Both the position numbers and the translations under genes were made by a program. From the NCBI RefSeq assembly GCF_036013975.1, contig NZ_CP107904.1, positions 7,845,001 through 7,909,000 of the forward strand: a DNA stretch of 64,000 nucleotides, written 5' to 3'. A model generated the notes under the pieces. The model did no database searches, was not told the origin of the DNA, and saw only the letters and a program-made list of their open reading frames with translations. This stretch comes from Kitasatospora sp. NBC_00458. GTDB lineage: Bacteria; Actinomycetota; Actinomycetes; Streptomycetales; Streptomycetaceae. Shown piece after piece: positions 7,749 to 15,344 of the stretch; position 1 is the first letter of the stretch, and each line of letters starts with the position of its first letter.

Positions 7749-8123
7749 ATGACGGACGCAGCAGGCGCGCTCAAGCAGGCCCTGACCGTGATCGACGGCG
7801 CCATAGGAGCAGCCCTCGTCGACTACAACAGCGGGATGGCCCTGGCCACCCTCGACGGGGGCGGCTCCCTCGACCTCAACGTCGCCGCGGCCGGGAACAC
7901 GGACGTGGTCCGGGCCAAGATGCGCACCATGGACATGCTGGGCCTGAAGGACGGGATCGAGGACATCCTCATCACGCTCAGCAGCCAGTACCACCTGATC
8001 CGCCCGCTCACCAGCCGCACCGGCGGCGGCCTCTTCCTCTACCTGGCCCTGGACAAGGGCCGGGCCAATCTGGCGATGGCCCGCCACCAGCTGACGAAGA
8101 TCGAGGCGGACCTGGAGGTCTGA
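7749..8123 (+). CDS. Roadblock/LC7-like small protein B
   Basis: 124 residues from ATG 7749 with GGAGAACAGAC before it. It is a paralogue of the first gene of the operon (see there for the aligned blocks), with central sequence ILITLSSQYHLIRPL and LFLYLALDKGRANLAMARHQL. The 133-nt gap from the previous gene is long for this operon and could hold an internal promoter. A hairpin at 8170-8197 closes the unit. The two paralogues on either side of a classical roadblock protein suggest hetero-oligomers; this is inference. Confidence 0.75.
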   Translation: MTDAAGALKQALTVIDGAIGAALVDYNSGMALATLDGGGSLDLNVAAAGNTDVVRAKMRTMDMLGLKDGIEDILITLSSQYHLIRPLTSRTGGGLFLYLALDKGRANLAMARHQLTKIEADLEV

Positions 8124-8169
8124 CCGTCCGGTCCGGCCCGGGCCCTCTCCCGGGCCCCGCACGGGCGAC

Positions 8170-8197
8170 GGACCCCGCGACGCGCGGCGCGGGGTCC
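8170..8197 (+). terminator. Terminator of roadblock operon
   Basis: GGACCCCGCG (8170-8179) pairs perfectly with CGCGGGGTCC (8188-8197) around an 8-nt loop, 47 bp past the stop of the last roadblock gene. Confidence 0.65.
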
Positions 8198-8283
8198 CGG
8201 CCGATTGTCAGTGCCGTCTGCAAGGCTGACGTCCGTTCACCAGAGCGGCCGTCAGGACGGCCCGTGACGAGAGGGGCTCCGCC

Positions 8284-8691
8284 TTGTCGACCAAGATCTT
8301 CGTCAACCTCCCCGTGAAGGACCTCGCCAGGTCCATCGGGTTCTTCAACGCGCTCGGGTACGCGGCCAACCCGAAGTTCACCGACGAGAAGGCGGGCTGT
8401 CTGGTCATCAGCGACTCGATCTTCGCGATGCTGCTGACCGAGCCGTTCTTCAAGTCCTTCACCGACAAGGAGATCCCGGACACGGCGGCCACCGCCCAGA
8501 CGATCCTGGCGCTCGGTGTCGACAGCCGCGCCGAGGTCGACTCACTGGTGGACAAGGCGGTCGCGGCCGGTGCCGTCGAGCCGCGCGAGGCCACCGACGA
8601 GGGCGGCTTCATGTACGGGCGGACCTTCGCCGACCTCGACGGACACCTCTGGGAGGTGATCTGGATGGACCCGGCCGCAGCCCAGGGCTGA
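8284..8691 (+). CDS. VOC family protein (glyoxalase/bleomycin-resistance fold)
   Basis: 135 residues. The likely start is TTG 8284, with GAGAGGGG 8 nt before it; no ATG or GTG in frame fits the conserved beginning STKIFVNLPVKDLARSIGFF. Two VOC units are visible: the first ends near AMLLTEPFFKSF and the second contains the PREATDEGGFMYGRTFADLDGHLWEVIWMD pattern, where G-H-x-W-E-V is the usual last strand with a metal-site glutamate. It belongs to the well-spread group annotated as lactoylglutathione-lyase-like, mostly without proven activity. Monocistronic; convergent with the next gene. Confidence 0.85.
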   Translation: MSTKIFVNLPVKDLARSIGFFNALGYAANPKFTDEKAGCLVISDSIFAMLLTEPFFKSFTDKEIPDTAATAQTILALGVDSRAEVDSLVDKAVAAGAVEPREATDEGGFMYGRTFADLDGHLWEVIWMDPAAAQG

Positions 8692-8763
8692 CGGGCAGCC
8701 GACGGCTCCGGGCCGACCGGCGCGGGGCGCGATCAAGGCCGCGATCCAGGGCGTGCGGCAGGC

Positions 8764-9168
8764 TCAGCCGGCGTCGGCCGCCGACCACACCACCTCGCCG
8801 CCCGGCAGGCAGGTGCAGACCGCGCCCCCGGGCGTGAACACGCTCCACGGTGCGAGCCGGGCATGCGGTGGGACGGACAGGGCGCCACCCCCGTCGAAGG
8901 CCAGTTCCAGACCGCCCGCCATGGTGACCCGGGCCGCGCCGACGGCCCGGCCCACGAGCCGGAGCAGCGCGCCGGTCGGGCGGAAGGTCAGCTCCGGGTA
9001 GAAGTGCTCCACCCCCGAGGGCGCGGCGAGCCGGAACTCGTGCGCCACCCGGACGGTCACCGGGCCGTCGAGGGTGAGGTCGAGCCGTCCGCCGCCGCTG
9101 ACCGACGCCACCCGGCGGCCGGCCAGCACGTCCTCGATCGCCTGCTGTACGCGGATCCCGTTCTGCAT
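8764..9168 (-). CDS. DUF6188-like hypothetical protein
   Basis: 134 residues from ATG 9168. It is rich in beta strands: RVASVSGGGRLDLTLDG, VRVAHEFRLAAPSG, LRLVGRAVGAARVTMAGGLELAF and a C-terminal WSVFTPGGAVCTCLPGGEVVWS. This pattern fits a small actinobacterial family often named DUF6188, whose function is unknown. No signal peptide or membrane segment. It may be transcribed with the Nudix gene lying 184 bp upstream on the same strand. Confidence 0.55.
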   Translation of the reverse strand: MQNGIRVQQAIEDVLAGRRVASVSGGGRLDLTLDGPVTVRVAHEFRLAAPSGVEHFYPELTFRPTGALLRLVGRAVGAARVTMAGGLELAFDGGGALSVPPHARLAPWSVFTPGGAVCTCLPGGEVVWSAADAG

Positions 9169-9351
9169 GCGACCAGTGTGGACCGGCGGCCTGCGGCCTG
9201 TCCCGTCATCGGCCCCGCCACCCGTCGCGTGCGGCCGAGGCCCGTCGCCCCCCACCTGCCGTCTTCCGGCCGTCGCCCCGTGCCCGGTGCCGTCACCGTT
9301 CGCGTCCGGCGGCACCCGGGCACGCCCGTCCGGGCGCCCGGAGCCGGGTGC

Positions 9352-10467
9352 TCAGCGCGCGGGGCGGCCGCCGACCAGCTCGGCCGGTCCGCCCGGCCGC
9401 CCTCGGGCGGCCAGTGCGGCCGAGGTCCGCGCCCAGGACGAGGCCGACAGCAGGGCCCGGGCCTCGGCCGGCCCGCAGAACCGCCATTCGGCCAGTTCGT
9501 CCTCGGCCGGCACGATCGTGGCGAGCCGCTCCTCCGTCACCGTGCCGCCGTCGAACACGTACACCAGCACCGCGGTGTCCCGGGTGCCCGCCGGGTCCGT
9601 CTCCCGGCCGGGCAGCCAGTCCAGGGCCAGCAGCCGGCCCGGCTCGCACTCCCACCCCAGCTCCTCGCGGACCTCACGGGCGGCCGCCGCCCGGGGCGGT
9701 TCCCGGTCCGCCTCGACGCCGCCGCCCGGCAGCACCCAGTACGGCACCTCTCCGCCCGGGCCGTCCCACGGGCGCAGCCGCACCAGCAGCACCCGGCCCG
9801 CCGGGTCGGTGAACAGCGTCCGCGCCTTGGCCCGGATCCGCGGCCGGGTGGCGATGTAGGTCTCCCGGTCCAGCGGGGGAGCGGTGGCGGTGCCGGTTCC
9901 GGACGGCTCGCCCGCGAGCGGCAGCCCCTCCAGCCGGACACCCGCCAGTCCGGTGTACGCGGGCGGCGGCCCCGCCGTCAGGTGGTCGAGGGTGTGTCCC
10001 ACGGGCAGGCCGTCCTCCAGCTCCAGCGGTCCGGCCCAGCGCGGTGCCCGCAGGCACGCCGTCACCCGTCGGGAGAGCCGCGGCGGCAGTGCGTGCGCCG
10101 CCTCCTCGGGGGTGAGCCAGGCCCAGCCGCCGACCTCGGCCCGGTCCGGCGTGATCGCCGCCGTCTGCTCCGGTGTCAGCGGCTCGGCCCAGTACAGGTG
10201 GGCCGCGATCGGCGGACGGAAGGGGTCGAGCGTCCAGTCGAGGCAGGCCAGCGGCCCGAGGCGGGGCGTGAACCCCAGCTCCTCGGCGATCTCCCGGACG
10301 GCGGTCGCGCGCGGCGACCGGTCCTGCGGCTCCCAGCCGCCGCCCGGCACGGCCACCGGGTGCTCCGCGTCGTACGGGAGCCGGACCACCAGGACCCTTC
10401 CCCGCCCGTCGGGGAACAGCACCCCGGCCGCCGCCAGTGCCTCACGCCCCGAACGATCCGTCACCAT
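9352..10467 (-). CDS. Tandem Nudix hydrolase
   Basis: 371 residues from ATG 10467, with GGGAG 5 nt before; a GTG at 10479 is the alternative. Two complete Nudix folds follow each other. The C-terminal one (about residues 215-345) has a full Nudix box: GVEADREPP...REVREELGW. The N-terminal one (about 10-140) keeps the metal-binding REIAEELGF but has arginine where the box has its first glutamate (GWEPQDR). Nudix enzymes cut nucleoside diphosphates linked to another group; the substrate here is unknown. Double-Nudix proteins of this size occur in streptomycetes. One half may be regulatory; that is inference. Confidence 0.85.
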   Translation of the reverse strand: MVTDRSGREALAAAGVLFPDGRGRVLVVRLPYDAEHPVAVPGGGWEPQDRSPRATAVREIAEELGFTPRLGPLACLDWTLDPFRPPIAAHLYWAEPLTPEQTAAITPDRAEVGGWAWLTPEEAAHALPPRLSRRVTACLRAPRWAGPLELEDGLPVGHTLDHLTAGPPPAYTGLAGVRLEGLPLAGEPSGTGTATAPPLDRETYIATRPRIRAKARTLFTDPAGRVLLVRLRPWDGPGGEVPYWVLPGGGVEADREPPRAAAAREVREELGWECEPGRLLALDWLPGRETDPAGTRDTAVLVYVFDGGTVTEERLATIVPAEDELAEWRFCGPAEARALLSASSWARTSAALAARGRPGGPAELVGGRPAR

Positions 10468-10716
10468 CCGCGCTCCCACCCCGATTGCGCCGCCACTCCG
10501 GCACGCCTACCCACTGTGACACCGGCCGTCACCCCCGCGGTTCCCGGCCCCGCCACCGCGCGCCACGGTCGTCCGGCCCGGGCCGTCCGGCCGCGACGGT
10601 CGCCGGACCGTCCACCCGCGACGGATGCCCGGGTCCGCCCGGCGCCCCGCCGAAGATGATCACAAGTGCGTGACGGCCCTTCCGCCCGGCCCGCACCCTG
10701 CAGGAGGCTGCCGCCC

Positions 10717-11871
10717 GTGACACTCCGATTCCGGCGGACACTGGCTCAGCTCCTCGTCGTCGCCCTCCTCCTCCAACTCGTCCTGTTCGGCTTCCTCGCC
10801 GGGGCGCCCGGTGCCCTCGTCGGCGTCGTGCTCGGCTACCTGCTCGGCAGGCTCCTCCCGGACCTGTGGGCGCTGCTGTTCGCGGCGCCCAGCGGCGTCC
10901 GGATCACGTCCGTCCGGTACGGCAGGGGGCGGGTGCTGTTCAGCGGGACCGTGCGGGGCGTGCCGGTCCAGCTGGCGTGGCTGCCCACCCCCGAGTTCCT
11001 GGTGACCTGGGTGCTCGTCCCCGCGCGGGCGCTGCGGTCGCGGCTCTGGCTGTCCTCGGTCGGCCTGTGGGTGGTGCAGCCGGCGCTCGGGGTATGGCTG
11101 GTGTCCGCTTCGCCGGGCCTGGTCCGGGGGATCGGGGCGGCGCTGCTGGTGCAGGCCGTCGGCTGGATGGTCGCCTCACCGGCGACCCCGGTCGCCTCGT
11201 TCTGGGCCGTGGTGCTCCTGCCGTTCCGCCCCTCCGCGGTCACGGGGCCGCTCTGGCACCCCGACCTCCTGCGCGCGGAACTCCTGCTCTGCCGGGGCCG
11301 GGTCCGGGAGGCCCGACAGGCACTGGACGTCCTGCCTGCGGATGCCGGGGCGAGCCTCACGGCCCTCGGCGTCCTCCTCGCCGAGGGCCGCTACGCGGAG
11401 GCCGAGGAGGAGGCCCGGGAGGTCCTGCGGACCGGTGACGCCTGCTGCCACGGGGTCGCGTACTCGGGCCTGGCCCGCGCGGCCGTGGCCGCCGGGGACG
11501 CGGGCGAGCTGTCGCGCGAGCAGGTGCGCGCCCGGGTCGACTTCGCGCTGGAGGCCCTGCAGGCCGGCAGCGAACGGGCCCTGCTGCGGATCGTCCCCCA
11601 GGTCGCCGACGCCGCGCTGCTCAGCCACCGGCCGGAGGTCGCCGCGCGGTACGCCCGACGGTGGGCGGAGGCTGGACCGTCCCCGTTCTGGCGGGCCGAC
11701 TCCTACTGCTCGCTGGCCTCGGCGCTGGGGGAGCTCGGCCGCCGTGACCAGGCCCGCGCCGCCCTCGCGAAGGCGCGGAGGCTCTACCCGGAGCTGGCCC
11801 GGATCCGGCACGTGGAGCGGAACCTGGAGGCGGCTCAGGAGCGTTCACGGTCGGAACCCGCGCTCCGATGA
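10717..11871 (+). CDS. Membrane protein with TPR-like C-terminal region
   Basis: 384 residues from GTG 10717, with CAGGAGG 9 nt before it. The first 55 residues hold two membrane helices (LLVVALLLQLVLFGFLAG; LVGVVLGYLLGRLL). More hydrophobic stretches follow at about 95-180 (VTWVLVPARALRSRLWL; LWVVQPALGVWLVSAS; IGAALLVQAVGW). Residues 200-380 are alanine-rich helical repeats with TPR spacing (LCRGRVREARQALDVLPA, LLAEGRYAEAEEEAREVL, ALGELGRRDQARAALAKA). TPR arrays serve protein contacts. The role is unknown; nothing in the neighbourhood explains it. Confidence 0.7.
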   Translation: MTLRFRRTLAQLLVVALLLQLVLFGFLAGAPGALVGVVLGYLLGRLLPDLWALLFAAPSGVRITSVRYGRGRVLFSGTVRGVPVQLAWLPTPEFLVTWVLVPARALRSRLWLSSVGLWVVQPALGVWLVSASPGLVRGIGAALLVQAVGWMVASPATPVASFWAVVLLPFRPSAVTGPLWHPDLLRAELLLCRGRVREARQALDVLPADAGASLTALGVLLAEGRYAEAEEEAREVLRTGDACCHGVAYSGLARAAVAAGDAGELSREQVRARVDFALEALQAGSERALLRIVPQVADAALLSHRPEVAARYARRWAEAGPSPFWRADSYCSLASALGELGRRDQARAALAKARRLYPELARIRHVERNLEAAQERSRSEPALR

Positions 11872-11936
11872 CCGTTCTGCCCGGGTCCGCCCGGCCTGGG
11901 TCCGCCCGGCCCGATGACCGTTCGGCCCGGGTCCGC
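11866..11936. repeat. Direct repeat pair, 25 bp
   Basis: CGATGACCGTTC-T/G-GCCCGGGTCCGC occurs at 11866-11890 and 11912-11936, differing at one base. The stop codon of the TPR gene lies inside the first copy, so the duplication touches the gene end. Confidence 0.7.
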
Positions 11937-12176
11937 TCCGTCGCGGTGTTTCGCGTCGTCCGGCGGGAGGTCCGGGGACGGGTGGGGGCCCGGGGCGCGG
12001 ACGTCGGAACGACGCCCGGGCGCACACGGTTCCTGCGGGCGTTCGGACACGGTTCACGCGGCCTTCGGCCTTGCCGGAACCCCACCCGCGGTCGAGACCG
12101 GCCGTAGCGGCGTCGAGGCCTTGGCGGGGGAGGCCGGTGAACGAGCGGGGTCGGTGCGGGGCGTCCTGTCCGGCCT

Positions 12177-12204
12177 CGCGGATCCGGTCGCGCGGATCCG
12201 GTCG
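12177..12204. repeat. Tandem 14-mer, two copies
   Basis: CGCGGATCCGGTCG is repeated head to tail at 12177-12190 and 12191-12204. Confidence 0.8.
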
Positions 12205-12302
12205 CGCGGGAGGGCACCGGGGCGGTCGGCCACGCGGCCGCGGAAGCATCGCTCCAGGTCGTCGGCCGGCGAGTCCGGACGGGCGATCCTGGCGGCCGGT
12301 AG

Positions 12303-12327
12303 CCTGCCCTGCCCTGCCCTGCCCTGC
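12303..12327. repeat. Pentamer tandem array (CCTGC)5
   Basis: Five head-to-tail copies of CCTGC in non-coding DNA. Such arrays often vary in copy number between strains. Confidence 0.85.
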
Positions 12328-12860
12328 TCGCCGCTCGGTGCGGGGGCCGGTCGCCGCACGGTCCAGGAGGTGACCCGGCCGGGGTCGGCGGTGTCCGCGC
12401 GCCGACCGGTTCGGCGGTCCCCCCGTGCCGGGAGGCGACATGGCGGGGGACGGCCTGGACGCTGCCCCGGCGGCCGCGTTCGAGGGTCTCCCGGACGAGT
12501 TGCCGGGCGTCGGAGCACCCTGCGGTGGGCCGACTGGTCACGGCTCGAACGGATCGGTCGGCGCCTGTCGGCCTTCCCCGAACCCCCTGGCGGAAGCGAG
12601 GGGTTCGCCGGCCCCCGTCCTCCGGCCGGCGATGCACGCGCCCGGGCGCCGCGGCCTCGTCCGACCCGGGCCGGCAGGACACGCCCCGGCCGGACCGGCG
12701 CAGGCGTCGGCCGTCGGCTTCACGGGGGCGAGCACCGGCGCCCGGCTCGGTCGGAGCGGCCGGGGGAGCGGACTTCCGGGACCGGCGGAATCCGCGCCCG
12801 GTGACGGGACACGCCGTTCTCACCGACAGGTGCGACCGCCGCCGATCGCACCCCGGTGCC

Positions 12861-13856
12861 TCAGGTGCCGGACGGGACGCGGCCCTCGCCGCCCTCCGCG
12901 GGACGGACCTCCGGCCCCGGGGCGGCGAGGGCGCCCGGGGTACCGAGGGCCGCCAGGGCGGTGCCGGTGGCGCGGGCCATCTGCTCGTCCTGCCGGAGCG
13001 TGCCGCCGCGCAGACGCGCACAGCCCTCGACCGCCGCCAGCGCGAGCAGCCCGGGAAGCAGGTCGGTGCTGCGGTCGACGACCCAGCGGGTCCCCCGGGT
13101 GGCCATCCACCAGACGTCGGCCAGGGTGCCCGGCGGCGGTTCGACCGGTTCCGGGACGGGGGCCGGGCCGAGCGGGCGCCCGGCCTCGGCCAGCAGCCCG
13201 TGGAAGGCGCGGGCGATCAGGTGGTGACCCTCGGCGCTGGGATGCAGGCGGTCGACGCTGAGCAACTGCCGTTCGGCCGTCCAGGGCAGGTCGGCGATGT
13301 GCAGGTGGACGCCCCCGTGGCGGGCGGAGAGGCTGTGCACCACCGTGTTCACCGCGCGCATCCGGCGGGCCAGCGGTCGGGCGAGCGGACCCGGCAGGCG
13401 CAGCAGCGTGCCCGGGTCGGGCAGACAGGCGGTGAGCACCAGCGCGCCGCCGTCCGTGAGCCGGCCGAGGACGGTGTCGAGGGCCCGCGCGGTCCGTGCG
13501 ACGTCGAAGCCGGACCGCAGGGTGTCGTTGCCGCCGGCCACCACGGCTGCCAGCTGCGGGCGCAGCGCGAGGGCCGCCGGCAGCTGCTCGGCCGTCAGGT
13601 CGGTCGTGAGCGCGCCGCTCCGCGCCAGGTTGGTGAACTCCACCGCCGCCCGCGGCGGGGCCGGCGACCGGGCGAGCAGGGCCGCCCAGCCGCGCCACCC
13701 GTCGGCGATGGGGTCGCCGATGCCCTCGGTGAGCGAGTCCCCGAGCGCCACGAACCGCACCGGTTCGCTGGTCCGCCGTCCACTCGTCCGTGCTGCTCCG
13801 TGTGTGGCACCCGACAGGGTGCCGCCTTCCTCGTCCAGCGCCGCGATCGTGTTCAT
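12861..13856 (-). CDS. SGNH/GDSL hydrolase
   Basis: 331 residues from ATG 13856 with GGGAGGTGCG before it. The four SGNH blocks are visible: ALGDSLTEG with the nucleophile S41, a glycine at 81 in ARSGA, GGND with N110, and the catalytic pair D202/H205 in DRLHPSAEGH. This is an esterase or lipase of the GDSL type. There is no signal peptide, so it is likely cytoplasmic. The last 110 residues (VPEPVEPPPGTLADVWW onward) form an extension beyond the usual domain of about 210 residues, ending in an alanine-rich region of unknown role. It stands alone. Confidence 0.9.
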   Translation of the reverse strand: MNTIAALDEEGGTLSGATHGAARTSGRRTSEPVRFVALGDSLTEGIGDPIADGWRGWAALLARSPAPPRAAVEFTNLARSGALTTDLTAEQLPAALALRPQLAAVVAGGNDTLRSGFDVARTARALDTVLGRLTDGGALVLTACLPDPGTLLRLPGPLARPLARRMRAVNTVVHSLSARHGGVHLHIADLPWTAERQLLSVDRLHPSAEGHHLIARAFHGLLAEAGRPLGPAPVPEPVEPPPGTLADVWWMATRGTRWVVDRSTDLLPGLLALAAVEGCARLRGGTLRQDEQMARATGTALAALGTPGALAAPGPEVRPAEGGEGRVPSGT

Positions 13857-14210
13857 CGCACCTCCCACACCTTCCCGGGCCCTCCGGCCCGGCCGTTCCG
13901 TCCTGCGTCCGTGCGTCCGTGCGTCCGTGCTTTCCTACGTCCGTGCGTCCCTGCGTTCACCGGAGCGGGAAGTCGGCGGGATCGACTTCCCACGCCCTCC
14001 CGCGCCGTCCTGCGGCCGCCCGGGATCCGGTACCCGACTGGGGCCCGTCGTCGTCGTGATGCTTGCCCTGGGTGCCCGGACCGCCGGGCGCGGGCCGTCG
14101 TGGAGCAGGAAGTCGGCGGGGCCGACGTCTCGCTCCGCCTGCCGCCACGGCGCCGCCCCGCCGCAGTGCCGTTGCGCCGGAGCCCCGTGCCCCCGTGCCT
14201 CCCGCCTCCG
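13857..14210. other. Intergenic, 354 bp, with octamer repeats
   Basis: Upstream of the GDSL gene and downstream of the glycosyltransferase pair. TGCGTCCG is repeated three times at 13904-13927, followed by decayed copies. A 9-bp hairpin lies at 13967-13991. The motif GGAAGTCGGCGGG of this hairpin recurs near 14109. No gene seen. Confidence 0.5.
13967..13991 (-). terminator. Hairpin downstream of glycosyltransferase pair
   Basis: GGGAAGTCG (13967-13975) pairs with CGACTTCCC (13983-13991) around a 7-nt loop, about 220 bp past the stop of the second glycosyltransferase. Confidence 0.4.
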
Positions 14211-15344
14211 CTACTCCGCGCCGTGGGCGGCGAGGAAGGCGGCCACGGCGGCGGGCCAGCCGTACCGTTCGGCCTGGGCGCGGGCGGCGGCGCGCCGGGC
14301 CGGTTCGGGGCGTGCGAGCAGATCGTGCACCGCGTCCGCGTACCCCGAGCCTGTGGGTTCGGCGGCCACACCCGCCGGGCCGACCAGCTCCGGCAGGGCG
14401 GAAGACCGGTTGACCGCCACCGGGGTGCCGCAGGCCAGCGCCTCCATCGCCGCCAGCCCGAAGGTCTCCACCGGCCCGGGGGCGAGCACCACGTCCGCGC
14501 AGCCCAGCAGGCGGGCGACGGCGTCACGCCCCGCGAGGTGACCGAGGAAGTGCACGCGAAGCCGCTCGCGGGCCGCGCGGGCGGCCAGGCGTGAGCGGAG
14601 CGGCCCGGTGCCGGCCACTGCGAGGACGGCGGGTCGGCCGCGCAGGCGCAGCTCGTCGAGGGCGTCGAGCGCCTGCTCGGGGCGCTTCTCGGTGGAGAGC
14701 CGGGAACAGAGGACCAGCAGCACCTCGCCCGGTGCCGCGTACCGCGCCCGTTCCTCCGCGCGTTCGCCGGGGGTCGGCGGGCGCAGGGAGGGGAGGTCCA
14801 CGCCGAGCGGCGCGCGCGCCACGTTCCGCACGCCGAGGCGGCGGAACTCGGCGGCCGCCCAGTCCGTCGTGCAGATCACCGTGTCGTAGGACCGGGCGGT
14901 GCGGCCGTTGAGCCGGTCGGCCGCCGCGCCGGCGACCGGGCCGGGCAGGCCCCAGGTGCGCAGCAGCCCGGCGGCGCTCTCGTGCGAGACCATCGCCGAG
15001 CGGACGCCGTGCCGCCGTGCCCAGGCGCCGGTCCAGCGCAGGGTGGTCCGGTCGGAGACCTCCAGCCGGTCCGGTGCGAGCCGCTCCAGCTCGGCGGCGA
15101 CCGCGCGCCGGTCCGTGAGCAGCCGGTAGCCGCCGCTGCCGGGCAGGACCGGACCGGGGAGGGTGACCACCAGCCCCTGCTCGTCCTCCTCCACGGCACG
15201 CCGCTCTCCGGGCACGACCAGCACCGGCGTGTGCCCGGCGGCCCGGTAGCCCGCGCCGAGGTGACGCAGCGCCGTCCGCAGTCCGCCGGAGACGGGGGTG
15301 ACGAAGTTCGCCACCCGGACGATCCGCAGCGGTCCGGCGGTCAT
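14211..15344 (-). CDS. Glycosyltransferase, GT4/GT-B type (second of pair)
   Basis: 377 residues from ATG 15344; its start overlaps the stop of the first glycosyltransferase (ATGA), so the two are translated together. GT-B features: VTPVSGGLRTALRHLG near the start (acceptor-side glycine loop), the donor-site SRLSTEKRPEQALDALDEL, AGTGPLRSRL, and the C-terminal EX7E-like GPVETFGLAAMEALACGTPVAVN. These fit family 4 retaining transferases that use nucleotide-sugar donors such as GDP-mannose. With its partner it probably adds two sugars in succession to a lipid or cell-envelope acceptor. Donor and acceptor are inferred only from the family. Confidence 0.88.
   Translation of the reverse strand: MTAGPLRIVRVANFVTPVSGGLRTALRHLGAGYRAAGHTPVLVVPGERRAVEEDEQGLVVTLPGPVLPGSGGYRLLTDRRAVAAELERLAPDRLEVSDRTTLRWTGAWARRHGVRSAMVSHESAAGLLRTWGLPGPVAGAAADRLNGRTARSYDTVICTTDWAAAEFRRLGVRNVARAPLGVDLPSLRPPTPGERAEERARYAAPGEVLLVLCSRLSTEKRPEQALDALDELRLRGRPAVLAVAGTGPLRSRLAARAARERLRVHFLGHLAGRDAVARLLGCADVVLAPGPVETFGLAAMEALACGTPVAVNRSSALPELVGPAGVAAEPTGSGYADAVHDLLARPEPARRAAARAQAERYGWPAAVAAFLAAHGAE

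Larger units (their letters stand above)
11872..12860. other. Non-coding stretch of about 1 kb with short repeats
   Basis: Between the TPR gene (+) and the end of the GDSL gene (-). Open frames exist on all strands only because stop codons are rare in this base composition. None has a ribosome site, steady third-position G/C bias or recognisable sequence. The stretch carries the 25-bp pair at its left end, a tandem 14-mer and a pentamer array. It may be decayed genes or an insertion scar; I cannot name a source. Confidence 0.5.

Noticed and set aside
5420..8123. A conservon (kinase-roadblock-DUF742-GTPase operon)
   Set aside because: Only roadblock-type genes are present; no kinase, DUF742 or GTPase gene is found within or near it.
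11868..12830. Several overlapping frames of 80-300 codons in the repeat-bearing stretch
   Set aside because: No start site, no domain pattern, arginine/proline-rich in all frames; judged chance.
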